From: Kamptonema formosum PCC 6407 | GTDB taxonomy: Bacteria > Cyanobacteriota > Cyanobacteriia > Cyanobacteriales > Microcoleaceae | Length of the DNA stretch: 64,000 nt | Reading direction: 5' to 3' | NCBI RefSeq assembly: GCF_000332155.1 | Contig: NZ_KB235903.1 | Coordinates: 919,565-983,564 of the forward strand | Part shown: piece by piece, positions 27,184 to 36,293 of the stretch | How positions within the stretch are numbered: the stretch's first letter is position 1 | Layout of the letters: each line of letters starts with the position of its first letter | The notes under the pieces: generated by a model | Told to the model about the DNA's origin: nothing | Seen by the model: the letters and a program-made list of their open reading frames with translations, nothing else | Databases searched by the model: none | Program-made: the position numbers and the translations under genes

Positions 27184-27924
27184 ATGAATCGAATTAGCGC
27201 ATCCACCTACCAAATTAAACCCCGGAGTCTGTTGACAGCTTTATGTTTAACTCTGAGTTTGATCGGTTTTACTGGTTTAGACCCCGCAATGGCGCAGGAG
27301 CAACGCCTGAGAACGCTAACGGTGACTGGTAGGGGTATGGAAGCAATTCCTACTACTTTAACTCAAGTGCGTTTGGGAGTTGAGGTGCAGGGACAAACGG
27401 CGGCGGAGGTGCAGCAGGAAGCGGCGAAGCGATCGGCGGCGGTGGTGTCGCTGTTGCGATCGCGTAATGTAGACAAATTGGAAACTACTGGGATTACGCT
27501 CAGTCCTATGTACAACTATGAGAATAATAAGCAAAAGTTGATCGGATATGTTGCGACTAATACTGTTAGTTTCCGCATCAATACTGAATCTGCGGGGACT
27601 TTGTTGGATGATGCGGTGAAGGCGGGGGCGACGCGAATTGATGGCGTGAGTTTTGTAGCGGCGGAAAGCGCGATCGCATCGGCCCAGCAGCAAGCGCTAC
27701 GCGAAGCGACTCAAGATGCTCAAATTCAAGCGGATGCGGTTTTGGGGGCGCTGAACCTCAAGCGAGGTGAGGTTGTCAGCGTTCAGGTGAATGGTGCGAG
27801 TCCCCCACCACCAATATTTCAGCCTCGTTTTGCGGCCGTAAGCAACGATAAGGAGGCTGCGACTCCCGTAGTCGGAGGGGAACAGCAGGTGGAAGCGTCG
27901 GTGACTTTGCAAATTAGTTATTAA
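27184..27924 (+). CDS. SIMPL (DUF541) domain periplasmic protein
   Basis: A 246-residue exported protein of the SIMPL family (named after a mouse signalling protein; bacterial members include BP26 and YggE), which form oligomers in the periplasm and are linked to oxidative stress. The ATG at 27184 starts a signal peptide (basic start, LLTALCLTLSLIGFTG, cleavage near AMAQE). The mature protein has LRTLTVTGRGMEAIPTTLTQVRLGVEVQG, repeated Ala-rich helices and a beta-rich C-terminal part ending SVTLQISY. A frame remains open to 27166. Complete. Confidence 0.88.
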   Translation: MNRISASTYQIKPRSLLTALCLTLSLIGFTGLDPAMAQEQRLRTLTVTGRGMEAIPTTLTQVRLGVEVQGQTAAEVQQEAAKRSAAVVSLLRSRNVDKLETTGITLSPMYNYENNKQKLIGYVATNTVSFRINTESAGTLLDDAVKAGATRIDGVSFVAAESAIASAQQQALREATQDAQIQADAVLGALNLKRGEVVSVQVNGASPPPPIFQPRFAAVSNDKEAATPVVGGEQQVEASVTLQISY

Positions 27925-28025
27925 TGGCGATCGCTTAATCTTTGTCATCTGTTGCCCACATTTGCAAAGGCGACAGATGCAAAGGGCGATCGCGCTTCTT
28001 TGCTCAGCTTGCATCCGATCGCAGC

Positions 28026-28107
28026 TTGCGAGGCGGTAAATTCTGTAGGATTTACCGCCTCGCAACTCGCAATGACAATAAAGGGGTAGTAAAGCCGGAT
28101 TTGGTAT
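28026..28107. repeat. 15-bp perfect hairpin plus dispersed repeat arm
   Basis: TTGCGAGGCGGTAAA at 28026-28040 and its exact complement at 28051-28065 form a strong stem with a ten-base loop. It is followed by AATGACAATAAAGGGG...CCGGATTTGGTAT (28071-28107), which is also the right arm of the composite repeat at 10918-10958. There is no T-run on either side, so it is a repeat more than a terminator. Confidence 0.75.
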
Positions 28108-28632
28108 CAGTCCTAAGCTATTTTGTAGCGAACTAAAGGTTTATTCCTGAATTAAAATTGAGTGTCAACTTCATTTTATAGATTATTTAAAAGAAAGAAT
28201 TATTTAAAAGAGAGAAGACGCGCCTAGCTTCTGGAACTAAATAGTGAAAATAAAATTTAGTTCGATCGATTGAAAGTCTCAATTTGTAGCTAGCTGCTCG
28301 ATCTTTTTTGATTTCATACTTTGCTATCTCTAAAAATTGTTCAAATTAAGAAAATTTAGAATTATCGCGTGAGCGATCGCAGGTTTAAAAAGTATTATAG
28401 CAACCGCCACAACTGTTAGGACATTCTCAATCCCCCAAACCATTTCTAGTATTGCATTTTCCTCCTGCCTCCTGCCTTCTTCCTCCTGCCTCCTGCTATA
28501 ACACCCAAGCTGCAACCTAGATTGATAATTCTGACAAAGCTTAAGAACAAGTAAATTTTTCCATAACCTAATATACTACGAGTTGAATATCTGGAAATCA
28601 ACCACAAAATTCTTTTAGATTTGGAGAAAATA
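28108..28632. other. Intergenic gap upstream of nadB, no gene
   Basis: A 525-base AT-rich gap. It contains a direct repeat AGAATTATTTAAAAGA (about 28180-28215), one HIP1-like GCGATCGC near 28372 and a CCTCCTGCCTCCTGCCTT tract at about 28460-28495. No open frame has a credible start and composition. The nadB promoter is presumably in the last 100 bases (TATACT near 28571). Confidence 0.5.
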
Positions 28633-30369
28633 TTGAACTCACCTAACTCGTCATCCTTAAATATTCCATCACACTTTGACGTTATTGTAGTCGGATCGGG
28701 AGCAGCCGGACTTTATGCTAGTCTGTGTTTGCCAGAACGTTATCGTGTAGGCTTAGTTACTAAAGACAAACTGAGAACCGGTTCGAGTAAATGGGCACAA
28801 GGAGGAATCGCCGCCGCGATCGCAGATGATGATTCCCCACAACTACATCTGGAAGATACTTTACACGCGGGAGCGGGTTTGTGCGATCGCGCAGCCGTAG
28901 AATTTCTCGTAGAAAATGCTCCAGAAGCGATCGCTTCTTTATTAAAACTTGGTGTAGCCTTTGATCGCAAAGAAAACAAACTAGCAACAACTCTAGAAGC
29001 AGCTCACTCTCGCTCTCGCGTCTTGCATTCCCAAGATACCACCGGACGAGCGATCGTTGATATCCTCACCGCCAAAGTATCAGAACAGCCCAATATCCAG
29101 GTATTACCCCAAGCCCTAGCCTTGAGTTTGTGGCGACATCCTGAAACTGATTGTTGTCAGGGTATTAGTCTGCTATACCAAAATCAAATCCTGTGGCTTA
29201 GGGCAAATGCAGTGGTTTTAGCCACCGGTGGCGGAGGGCAAATTTTTGCCAAAACTACGAATCCGTCAGTCAGTACCGGAGATGGTGTCGCCCTAGCTTG
29301 GCGGGCGGGAGCGGTAATGCGGGATTTAGAGTTCGTGCAATTTCATCCCACTGCTTTAAGTCAACCGGGCGCACCTCACTTTCTGATTAGCGAAGCAGTA
29401 CGAGGAGAGGGGGCGCATTTGGTAGATGGTGATGGAAAGCGTTTTGCTTTTGACTACCATCCCCAGGGAGAGTTAGCACCACGAGATGTAGTGAGTCGGG
29501 CGATTTTTAACCATTTAGAAAAAACTGCGTCCGATCCGGCTGGAGCTAATGTTTATTTAGACTTACGAGCGATCGCACCGGCACAAATTCGCCATCGCTT
29601 TCCGAATATTATCCAAAAATGTCAGCAGTGGGGGATTGATATTTTCCAGCAACCCATACCTGTAGCACCTGCGGCGCATTATTGGATGGGAGGGGTGGCG
29701 GTAGATTTGATGACTTCTACTTCGATTAAGGGATTATATGCGATCGGCGAGACTGCCAGTACAGGGGTGCATGGCGCAAATCGTTTGGCGAGTAATTCTT
29801 TACTCGAATGTATAGTCTTTGCAGCACAATTGCACAAGTTGGAAGTGGAAGCGATCGCTAGTAGTGAGGTCAAATCTTGGACAGTCGAGGTGGGAGACTG
29901 GAGTCAGGAAATAGAGGTATTAGAGTTAGTAAGAGAAAAGTTACCGGCCCTGATGTGGCATAGTGCGGGGATTTGTCGATCGCAGTCTCTGCTAACAGAG
30001 GCGATCGCTCAAGTTAGTGCTTGGCGTTCTCAATTGGCAAATCTAGAAATTAGTAAATATATCCTCAATTTATCTCCCAGCAACAATATCGAATTTGAGT
30101 TAGTTACAGCGGAACAACAATTAAAGCTAGCAGCCGAAACCATGAATTTATTAGATATTGGCTATCTCATCCTCAAAAGTTCACTATTTCGGACTGAAAG
30201 TCGTGGGGGACATTATCGTAGCGATTATCCCGATACTTCTACCAGTTGGGAAGTACATACTCTAGTGGAAAGGGAAGAGTGGCAAACCTCCCCCGTCTCG
30301 CGAACAATCCCAGGACTCACGCACGCAACCACAGAAACCGGGTTTTTTGACGAAAATACTTCGTTGTGA
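28633..30369 (+). CDS. nadB: L-aspartate oxidase
   Basis: Flavoenzyme that oxidises L-aspartate to iminoaspartate, the first step of NAD synthesis. FAD motif FDVIVVGSGAAGLYASLCL, then GSSKWAQGGIAAA, the active-site EAAHSRSRVLHSQDTTGRAI, ATGGGGQIF and EFVQFHPTAL with catalytic residues, GEGAHLVDGDGKRF and the GLYAIGETASTGVHGANRLASNSLLECIVF FAD segment. The TTG at 28633 is the likely start: GGAG lies six bases upstream, whereas the TTG at 28621 has nothing. The last ten residues (TTETGFFDENTSL) are encoded by the dispersed AGAAACCGGGTTTTTT element. About 578 residues, slightly longer than usual. Confidence 0.93.
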   Translation: MNSPNSSSLNIPSHFDVIVVGSGAAGLYASLCLPERYRVGLVTKDKLRTGSSKWAQGGIAAAIADDDSPQLHLEDTLHAGAGLCDRAAVEFLVENAPEAIASLLKLGVAFDRKENKLATTLEAAHSRSRVLHSQDTTGRAIVDILTAKVSEQPNIQVLPQALALSLWRHPETDCCQGISLLYQNQILWLRANAVVLATGGGGQIFAKTTNPSVSTGDGVALAWRAGAVMRDLEFVQFHPTALSQPGAPHFLISEAVRGEGAHLVDGDGKRFAFDYHPQGELAPRDVVSRAIFNHLEKTASDPAGANVYLDLRAIAPAQIRHRFPNIIQKCQQWGIDIFQQPIPVAPAAHYWMGGVAVDLMTSTSIKGLYAIGETASTGVHGANRLASNSLLECIVFAAQLHKLEVEAIASSEVKSWTVEVGDWSQEIEVLELVREKLPALMWHSAGICRSQSLLTEAIAQVSAWRSQLANLEISKYILNLSPSNNIEFELVTAEQQLKLAAETMNLLDIGYLILKSSLFRTESRGGHYRSDYPDTSTSWEVHTLVEREEWQTSPVSRTIPGLTHATTETGFFDENTSL

Positions 30370-30399
30370 CCCACAGATGCTCTCAAAAACCCGGTTTCT
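30333..30399. repeat. AGAAACCGGGTTT inverted repeat overlapping the end of nadB
   Basis: AGAAACCGGGTTTTT at 30333-30347 and AAAAACCCGGTTTCT at 30385-30399 are exact complements, separated by 37 bases with the nadB stop (30367-30369) between them. It may form the terminator hairpin of nadB as well as supply its last codons. Confidence 0.75.
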
Positions 30400-30500
30400 A
30401 GGACTCCCTGCGTAAGTTATAAATCAGTTAAATCAAGCGATCGCCAGTTACAAACACGGTAAAAACCGATTGTAAATAAAATCATGTAATTAAAGTATAC

Positions 30501-33500
30501 CTAAGAATTTGACCCTCCAGAACTGAGTTGCATTTCCAGCAATCTTTCGGCGGCTTCCCTATCTACTGGTCGCGAGAATAAATAGCCTTGTCCATGTTCG
30601 CATTGTAGCTGTTGCAATTGATTTAACTGCTCTCTTGTTTCTATTCCTTCTGCTACCAAATCCATGCCTAAATTGTGAGCTAATATGATGATAGTGCGGA
30701 TAATTTCTAAATTCTTAGGATCTATGCTCATGCGGCTAACAAAGGCACGATCGATTTTCAAAGTGTCAAAAGGAAATGTATGCAGATATGAAAGAGATGA
30801 ATATCCCGTGCCGAAGTCGTCTATACTCAAGTGAATTCCCCGATCTTTCAGGTATTCCAGAATATTTGTTACCGATTTAGCATTTTCCATAACTGCTGTT
30901 TCTGTAATCTCTAATTTCAAGCTCAAAGGGTTAATTCCTGTCTCTTTTAGCAAGCGATCGATTCGCTCTATAAAGCAGGATTGAACCAATTGCACTGCCG
31001 AAACATTGACACTGATCGATAAAGGAGGATTAGTAGGGAATTTTTGCTGCCATGCCATAATTTGACTTGTTGCTTCGCAGAGAACCCACGCGCCTAGTGG
31101 TATAATTAAACTACTTTCTTCTGCTAGGGGAATGAACTCCGCAGGCGAAACTAAACCCCTCTCTGGATGCAGCCAACGAACTAAAGCTTCAAAACCGATG
31201 ATTTGATGGTTAACCAGGGACAAAATAGGCTGATAATAAACTTGAAATTCTCTATTTTCTAAAGCTCGTCGTAAATCGGCATCTAAATGTAAAGGTCTGA
31301 CAGCTCGTTCTTGCATTGATGTATTAAAAACGGCATAGCGGCTTTTTCCTAACCCTTTGGCTTGGTTCATCGCAGTTTCGGCAGCTTGCAAAAGTTGTTC
31401 TGGTTGCTGATAATTAATAGAACTCAAGACAATGCCGATGCTGGAGTCTGTGAATAATTCGCAGCCATCTAATTTGAAGGGTGCGCTTAATTGCTGCTGG
31501 ATGTGTTCGGCGATCGCGATCGCATCGCTTTCTTCCTGAATATTTTCCAATAAGATCGCAAACTCGTCTGGCCCGACATGAGCAATGCTATTAATTTTAG
31601 GAAGCTGCTCGAACTCATCATTTTTAGGGCGACAAGTTTGCAGTCTTTCTGCTACAGCCATTAGCAGTTCGTTCGCCACTTTCTGCCCCATGCTATATTT
31701 TACAAGCTGAAAGCGGCTGAGGTCAAGGTAAAGTACGGCGAATAAAGTTGTTTCCTCACAGAGAGATCGCACGGCAAACTGTTTGAGCCAAGCTATAAAA
31801 AAAGTCTGATTGGGCAAATCAGTAATTTGGTCGTAAAAAGCATACTTCCACAACTGCTTTTCTGCCCGCTGTTGTAAGGTAATGTTTTGTACCATTGACA
31901 ATACTCCAATTACCGCGCCGTCTTCTTTTTTTATCGTTGTATTTTGCCAGTCACAGGTGATAATTTCACCTGTTTTAGTGAGGTTTTCATTAACATTTTG
32001 CTTCGTATGTTCGCTGTGAAATAGCTGCTGGAAAATATCTCCGATCTCGCTACGAACTTCTGGGGGAACGATTATGTCGTAATGTCTGCCTAAAACTTCT
32101 TCTTTGCTAAAGCCAAATATTTGTTCGGCGGCAGGATTCCACTCTTGAATTCGGGATTCTGGATCGGTGAAAATATATCCAATTGGCATTCGTTCAATTT
32201 GTAACTGGAGGCGTTCTTGTAATTCTTTGGTTTGTTGATATAGCTGGGCGTTAAGTATTGCCATTGCACAGCGTTCGGCGGTAATTTCTAATAAATGTAG
32301 TTCGCGATCGCTGTAGGGATGAATGCTACACCAATCTACATGGAGAACGCCTACTAAAGTGTCGTAGCGCTTCAGGGGTAAGCCTAGCATGGTACGAATT
32401 CCGCAATCTTGAATATACTCGTTGCATACCCGCCCGTCAGTCTGGGCATCTTCTACATACAGCGGTTTTCTAGTGGCGGCGATGATGCCGGGAAAGCCTT
32501 CTCCAATGGGGATTGTGCTAGCGCTGATTCCGGTCTCAACTCCAATGCTGGCGCGTACAGATAGTGTAGTAGCTGCTTCCTCTTCTCCTATTAACAGGAT
32601 GGCCGCTCTGTCAGCCTTCATTACTGTTACAATTCTTTCTAAGAGCACGTTCAGCAGTTCTTCTAGTCTCAAGGTGCTGATGCTGTTGCCAGTGACAATG
32701 TTAAGGGCTGTCAAATCTTCGGTTTGTTGTCGAAGTTCCTCGATTAAGCGATCGCGCTCTTCTTCTGCACGTTTGCGATCGCTGATGTCAGCAATGACTG
32801 ATAGAATGCTGTTGATCTGACCGTCAATGTCATATAAAGGCGCTAGGGAAAGAGAAATATCGATCTCGCTGCCGTTGCGCTTCACTGCTTTAGCTTCTAA
32901 ATTCACCAAGGAGTCACCTTGGAAGACGCGATCGCGCACAACCTCACATTCCTCCTGTTTCTGGGGTGGAATAATCGGAAGAGGACTGTTTAAAACTTCC
33001 GTTTCCCGCCAGCCCAAAATTTTCTCTGCCGCTGGGTTCCACATTTTTACATAATTCTGGCGATCTGTTACAAAAATTGCCAGTGGCGCAGCAGAAACTA
33101 CAGCTTGCAATTTTTCTTTTGTTTTTTGCAATACTTCTGTTGCCTGTTTGATCTCAGTGATATCTCGCGAGATGCCAATTAAGCCAATGGTCTTGCCGCT
33201 CTTGTCGCGGCAGAGGTATTTTGTGGCAATGTAAACTCGCTTGATATTATTGATTATCCCAAATTCTTCGATAGTTTGAGTCTCCCCACTCGCGAAAATT
33301 GCGCGGTCATTTTCTTGGTATTGGCTAGCAGTTTCTAGAGAGAAAAAATTCCGATCGTCTTTGCCTAAAATTTCCGATTTTGGTCTTCCTAAGAGCTGAG
33401 CAGTTGTGGAGTTAACCATCAGGTAGCGCCCTTCAATGTCTTTAACAAAGATTGCATCTGTCGTACCTTCAATGATTGCCTCTAAGAGGTTGTAGCTTTC

Positions 33501-33725
33501 TTGGAGGGAGTGGAAATTTCGGCGAATTAGAGCATAGATTAAACCACTGGTAACTAGGACAAATACCCACCCTTTAAGGGTTTGTATATTAGTGAAAAAT
33601 CCAGAGGTCTGGGTCAGACTACCTAGTACCGTGTCGGAAAGCAAAATCCACAGGCTACTGAAAAAGGCATAGATAAATACAGTTCTGTAAGCTAATTGCT
33701 TGACAGAAGTTAAATTACTGTTCAT
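30501..33725 (-). CDS. PAS/GAF sensor with GGDEF and EAL domains
   Basis: A 1074-residue membrane protein for cyclic-di-GMP signalling. Two N-terminal membrane spans (about residues 15-65) are followed by PAS (75-195), PAS (200-325), GAF (about 345-500), PAS (505-630), GGDEF (640-800) and EAL (815-1065) domains. The GGDEF signature reads VGPDEFAIL, so the second Gly is Pro and cyclase activity may be weak. The EAL domain is intact: FEALVRWLHPERG, ETAVMENAKS, IDDFGTGYSSLSYL and DLVAEGIETREQL. A net phosphodiesterase with GTP or light/ligand regulation through GAF is likely. The GAF domain has no obvious bilin Cys in the DRAAILLIGEE region. Confidence 0.9.
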   Translation of the reverse strand: MNSNLTSVKQLAYRTVFIYAFFSSLWILLSDTVLGSLTQTSGFFTNIQTLKGWVFVLVTSGLIYALIRRNFHSLQESYNLLEAIIEGTTDAIFVKDIEGRYLMVNSTTAQLLGRPKSEILGKDDRNFFSLETASQYQENDRAIFASGETQTIEEFGIINNIKRVYIATKYLCRDKSGKTIGLIGISRDITEIKQATEVLQKTKEKLQAVVSAAPLAIFVTDRQNYVKMWNPAAEKILGWRETEVLNSPLPIIPPQKQEECEVVRDRVFQGDSLVNLEAKAVKRNGSEIDISLSLAPLYDIDGQINSILSVIADISDRKRAEEERDRLIEELRQQTEDLTALNIVTGNSISTLRLEELLNVLLERIVTVMKADRAAILLIGEEEAATTLSVRASIGVETGISASTIPIGEGFPGIIAATRKPLYVEDAQTDGRVCNEYIQDCGIRTMLGLPLKRYDTLVGVLHVDWCSIHPYSDRELHLLEITAERCAMAILNAQLYQQTKELQERLQLQIERMPIGYIFTDPESRIQEWNPAAEQIFGFSKEEVLGRHYDIIVPPEVRSEIGDIFQQLFHSEHTKQNVNENLTKTGEIITCDWQNTTIKKEDGAVIGVLSMVQNITLQQRAEKQLWKYAFYDQITDLPNQTFFIAWLKQFAVRSLCEETTLFAVLYLDLSRFQLVKYSMGQKVANELLMAVAERLQTCRPKNDEFEQLPKINSIAHVGPDEFAILLENIQEESDAIAIAEHIQQQLSAPFKLDGCELFTDSSIGIVLSSINYQQPEQLLQAAETAMNQAKGLGKSRYAVFNTSMQERAVRPLHLDADLRRALENREFQVYYQPILSLVNHQIIGFEALVRWLHPERGLVSPAEFIPLAEESSLIIPLGAWVLCEATSQIMAWQQKFPTNPPLSISVNVSAVQLVQSCFIERIDRLLKETGINPLSLKLEITETAVMENAKSVTNILEYLKDRGIHLSIDDFGTGYSSLSYLHTFPFDTLKIDRAFVSRMSIDPKNLEIIRTIIILAHNLGMDLVAEGIETREQLNQLQQLQCEHGQGYLFSRPVDREAAERLLEMQLSSGGSNS

Positions 33726-34009
33726 GATTTTTTTAAGTTACGCCTGCGTGCGCGGCGGGCTATACTTGCGAGGCTTCTCAATCTGTCACCAGGCTCTTAG
33801 AGTTAGAAAAAAATCTGGAGTGCCCAGCGAGATTGTAGAGGACGGAAAGGTGGCTGGGAGTCTTGATAGCAGTAGCGCGATCCCACCCCCTGATTGCCGA
33901 TAGTAAATGCTGACTATAGTTTAGCGGAGTTTGAATTAGAAAAAAATCTTCATTATAGAGAATTTAAGTTAATAATTGAGTTAAGTAAAATTGAACTGCT
34001 GAAATCGCT

Positions 34010-34828
34010 ATGATTCGCTTAATTTTGACATCTTTGACTGTTACTTTAGTGATCGCAATCACTTGGTTGGGTAATTTAACTCACGCGATCGCGCTTTCTT
34101 CAACACCAGAAGCTGCTAATCCCCAGGAAGAATTAGGCGAACTGGTGCAGAAAGCTTTTGCTGCTACGAATAAGGGCGATTTTATTAAGGCTGAGAGTTT
34201 CTGGACGCAGATTGTTGAGAAGTTCCCAGAAATTGCCCCAGCTTGGAGCAATCGCGGCAATTCTAGAGTAAGTCAAAATAAGCTAGAGGAGGCGCTTTTA
34301 GACTATGAGAAAGCGAGCGAATTGGCTCCTGACGCTCCCGATCCTTATTTAAATCGAGGCACGGCTTTGGAGGGTTTGGGGCGGTGGTCAGAGGCGATCG
34401 CATCTTATAATCGTGTACTAGAATTAGACCCTGAAGATCCAGCCGCTTACAATAACCGAGGGAATGCAGAAGCGGGTTTAGGAGAGTGGGATCTTGCGAT
34501 CGCAGACTACCGCAAAGCTGCTGACTTAGCTCCCGAATACGCCTTTGCCCGTGCTAATTACGCCCTCACTCTTTACCAAACTGGCGAAACTGCTGAAGCT
34601 ATCACCACAATGAAAAATTTAGTCCGCAGATACCCAAAATTTGCCGATATGCGAGCAGCATTAACTGCGGCCCTTTGGGAAACGGGACAGCATGGAGAAG
34701 CTGAGAGTAATTGGGTGGCCGCTGTTGGGCTCGATAGTCGTTATAAAGACCTAAATTGGGTAGCAACCATTCGCCGCTGGCCGCCTGCGGTTGTGGCTGC
34801 ATTGGATAAGTTTCTGCATTTGAAGTAA
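34010..34828 (+). CDS. Exported TPR protein
   Basis: A 272-residue protein with a signal peptide or N-terminal anchor (MIRLILTSLTVTLVIAITWLGNLTHAIA) and five to six TPR units between about residues 40 and 235, for example PDPYLNRGTALEGLGRWSEAIASYNRVLELDP. It is probably lumenal or periplasmic. Similar proteins in cyanobacteria are involved in thylakoid protein assembly, but this copy cannot be assigned. The gene is divergent from the GGDEF-EAL gene, with 285 bases between. Confidence 0.8.
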   Translation: MIRLILTSLTVTLVIAITWLGNLTHAIALSSTPEAANPQEELGELVQKAFAATNKGDFIKAESFWTQIVEKFPEIAPAWSNRGNSRVSQNKLEEALLDYEKASELAPDAPDPYLNRGTALEGLGRWSEAIASYNRVLELDPEDPAAYNNRGNAEAGLGEWDLAIADYRKAADLAPEYAFARANYALTLYQTGETAEAITTMKNLVRRYPKFADMRAALTAALWETGQHGEAESNWVAAVGLDSRYKDLNWVATIRRWPPAVVAALDKFLHLK

Positions 34829-34844
34829 GTAGGACTGGGGGAAA

Positions 34845-35117
34845 AGAGGGGCTAGGGGCTAGGGACTAGGGGCTAGGGGCTAGGGGAAGAGAGGAAAAGA
34901 GGGGGGCTAGGGGCTAGGGGCTAGGGACTAGGGGAAGAGAGGGGCAGAGGGGACTAGGGAAGAAGGGGAAGAGGGAGCTAGAAGTTAGTAATTAGAAATT
35001 AAACTTTTTAAGACGAAAATGAAGAAGTAATCTCGATTTTACCTCTTCCCTAGCCCCTAGCCCCTAGCCCCTAGCCCCTTTCTTCCCTAGCCCCTAGCCC
35101 CTAGCCCCTCTTCCCTA
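34845..35117. repeat. GGGGCTA / TAGCCCC heptad arrays in opposite orientation
   Basis: GGGGCTA and GGGACTA units run in the forward sense from about 34850 to 34970, and TAGCCCC units in the opposite sense from about 35048 to 35117, with 80 bases between. The two halves can pair over dozens of bases. They fill the gap between the TPR gene and ssrA. Confidence 0.85.
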
Positions 35118-35168
35118 GCCGACTTGACAGCCCACTTAGAATTGTTTAATATAGATATATGCAAACAA

Positions 35169-35556
35169 GGGGCTGTAATGGTTTCGACAGGGTGGCGAAC
35201 GCTACTCCGTGATGCAGGTCGAGAGTGAGTCTTCTCTCGGAAATACCGGGCTCAACAAACAATAAGTGCAAACAACATTGTACCTTTTGCTCGTAAAGCC
35301 GCTACTGTAGCTGCTTAATAACCCATAACACGGTTCGAGCGTCTGTAGTTTGACTCCGTTAAGGATTACAGACAAAACCCCAACGGATGCCCTAATTAGT
35401 TTCCTCTGGTAGGCTAATTTGGAAAGAACATACCGGAGCATCCCACAATCCGGGACAATGGATAGTTCCCGCCTAGAGGATCAGATAGGCTAAACCTGTG
35501 AGCGATCGGGAAGCTAATACCCGCTTTGGACGGCAGTTCGATTCTGCCCAGTTCCA
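35169..35556 (+). ncRNA. ssrA: tmRNA (transfer-messenger RNA)
   Basis: Rescues stalled ribosomes and tags their products. The 5' end GGGGCTGTAATGGTTTCGAC is the universal tmRNA start; GGGGCTG (35169-35175) pairs with CAGTTCC (35549-35555) to form the acceptor stem, and GGCAGTTCGATTCTGCC just before it is the T arm. The CCA is not encoded. The tag frame begins with GCA at 35268 and encodes ANNIVPFARKAATVAA, ending in tandem stops TAATAA at 35316; most cyanobacteria have APVAA here in place of ATVAA. It is a one-piece tmRNA. A terminator follows at once. Confidence 0.97.
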
Positions 35557-35563
35557 TTAAGTT

Positions 35564-35597
35564 AAATACCCTCACCTTTTTAGGTGGGGGTATTTTG
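35564..35597 (+). terminator. Intrinsic terminator of ssrA
   Basis: AAATACCCTCACC and GGTGGGGGTATTTT pair over about 13 positions with a TTTTTA loop (one G-T pair), followed by TTTTGTTG. It begins eight bases after the tmRNA end. Confidence 0.85.
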
Positions 35598-36293
35598 TTG
35601 TTGGGTAACGCTTGCGGATGCAAATAAACTTACGCTAATTATCCAGTAATTAACTCCAAGATGAAGACCAGCTTACAAAAGCAGACAAATTCACGGTAAC
35701 TAGCCAGTAATTAACCTCAAGATCAAGGGGAGGATAGAAGCAGCTAGAAGAGTTGAAGAGTTAAGGAAATAATACTTACGTATAACTATAATAATATCAG
35801 ACTTAATTATAATAAGTTGTTATTGACCAAAAAGGATCGCCATAGTTAAGAATTGTTAACAACCAAGCCCTCCAAAATATGTTGATTTTATTAAGGAGTA
35901 TGGCTCATTGTAAAGAATTGGTAAAGCTGTTATTAAAATAAGATCCTAGTAAATAAGGGTATTGCTACCAAAGATAGATCGCTATAATACTTATCCTAGC
36001 TGCATTCTAGCTATTTTTTTGCAGCTAGCATGGTAGCTAGAGAAGAGTAAATAGAAAAATCTATCGGGAAAATATTAGCCCTCTCAACTAAAGTATAGGA
36101 ACTTTTTTCCTAAGTCTATCTTTACACAACTGTTTTAATCGTGTTATTGTCAATGTGGAACATTAATTTATCGTCTATCTTGTGGACTGTCGCCACCCCA
36201 AACACACAGGTTGTACTTTGCTATTTTCAACCAATCCTCAGTTAGAGAAACTCTCTACATTATTTAGATCGAGACTACAAGGAATAAAAACTT
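35598..36293. promoter_or_regulatory. Long AT-rich leader between ssrA and the NRPS/PKS cluster
   Basis: No gene is supported in these 696 bases. Near the left end an imperfect direct repeat of about 35 bases occurs twice (35630-35665 and 35692-35727: CAGTAATTAACTCCAAGAT / CAGTAATTAACCTCAAGAT). The rest is over 65% AT, rich in TATAAT-like words (for example TATAAT at 35792 and 35986), and probably holds the promoter(s) of the cluster. The repeat could be an operator. Assignment is inference. Confidence 0.4.

Noticed and set aside
35202-35623. Two minus-strand ORFs across ssrA
   Set aside because: They are shadows of the tmRNA gene, whose secondary structure and tag are clear.
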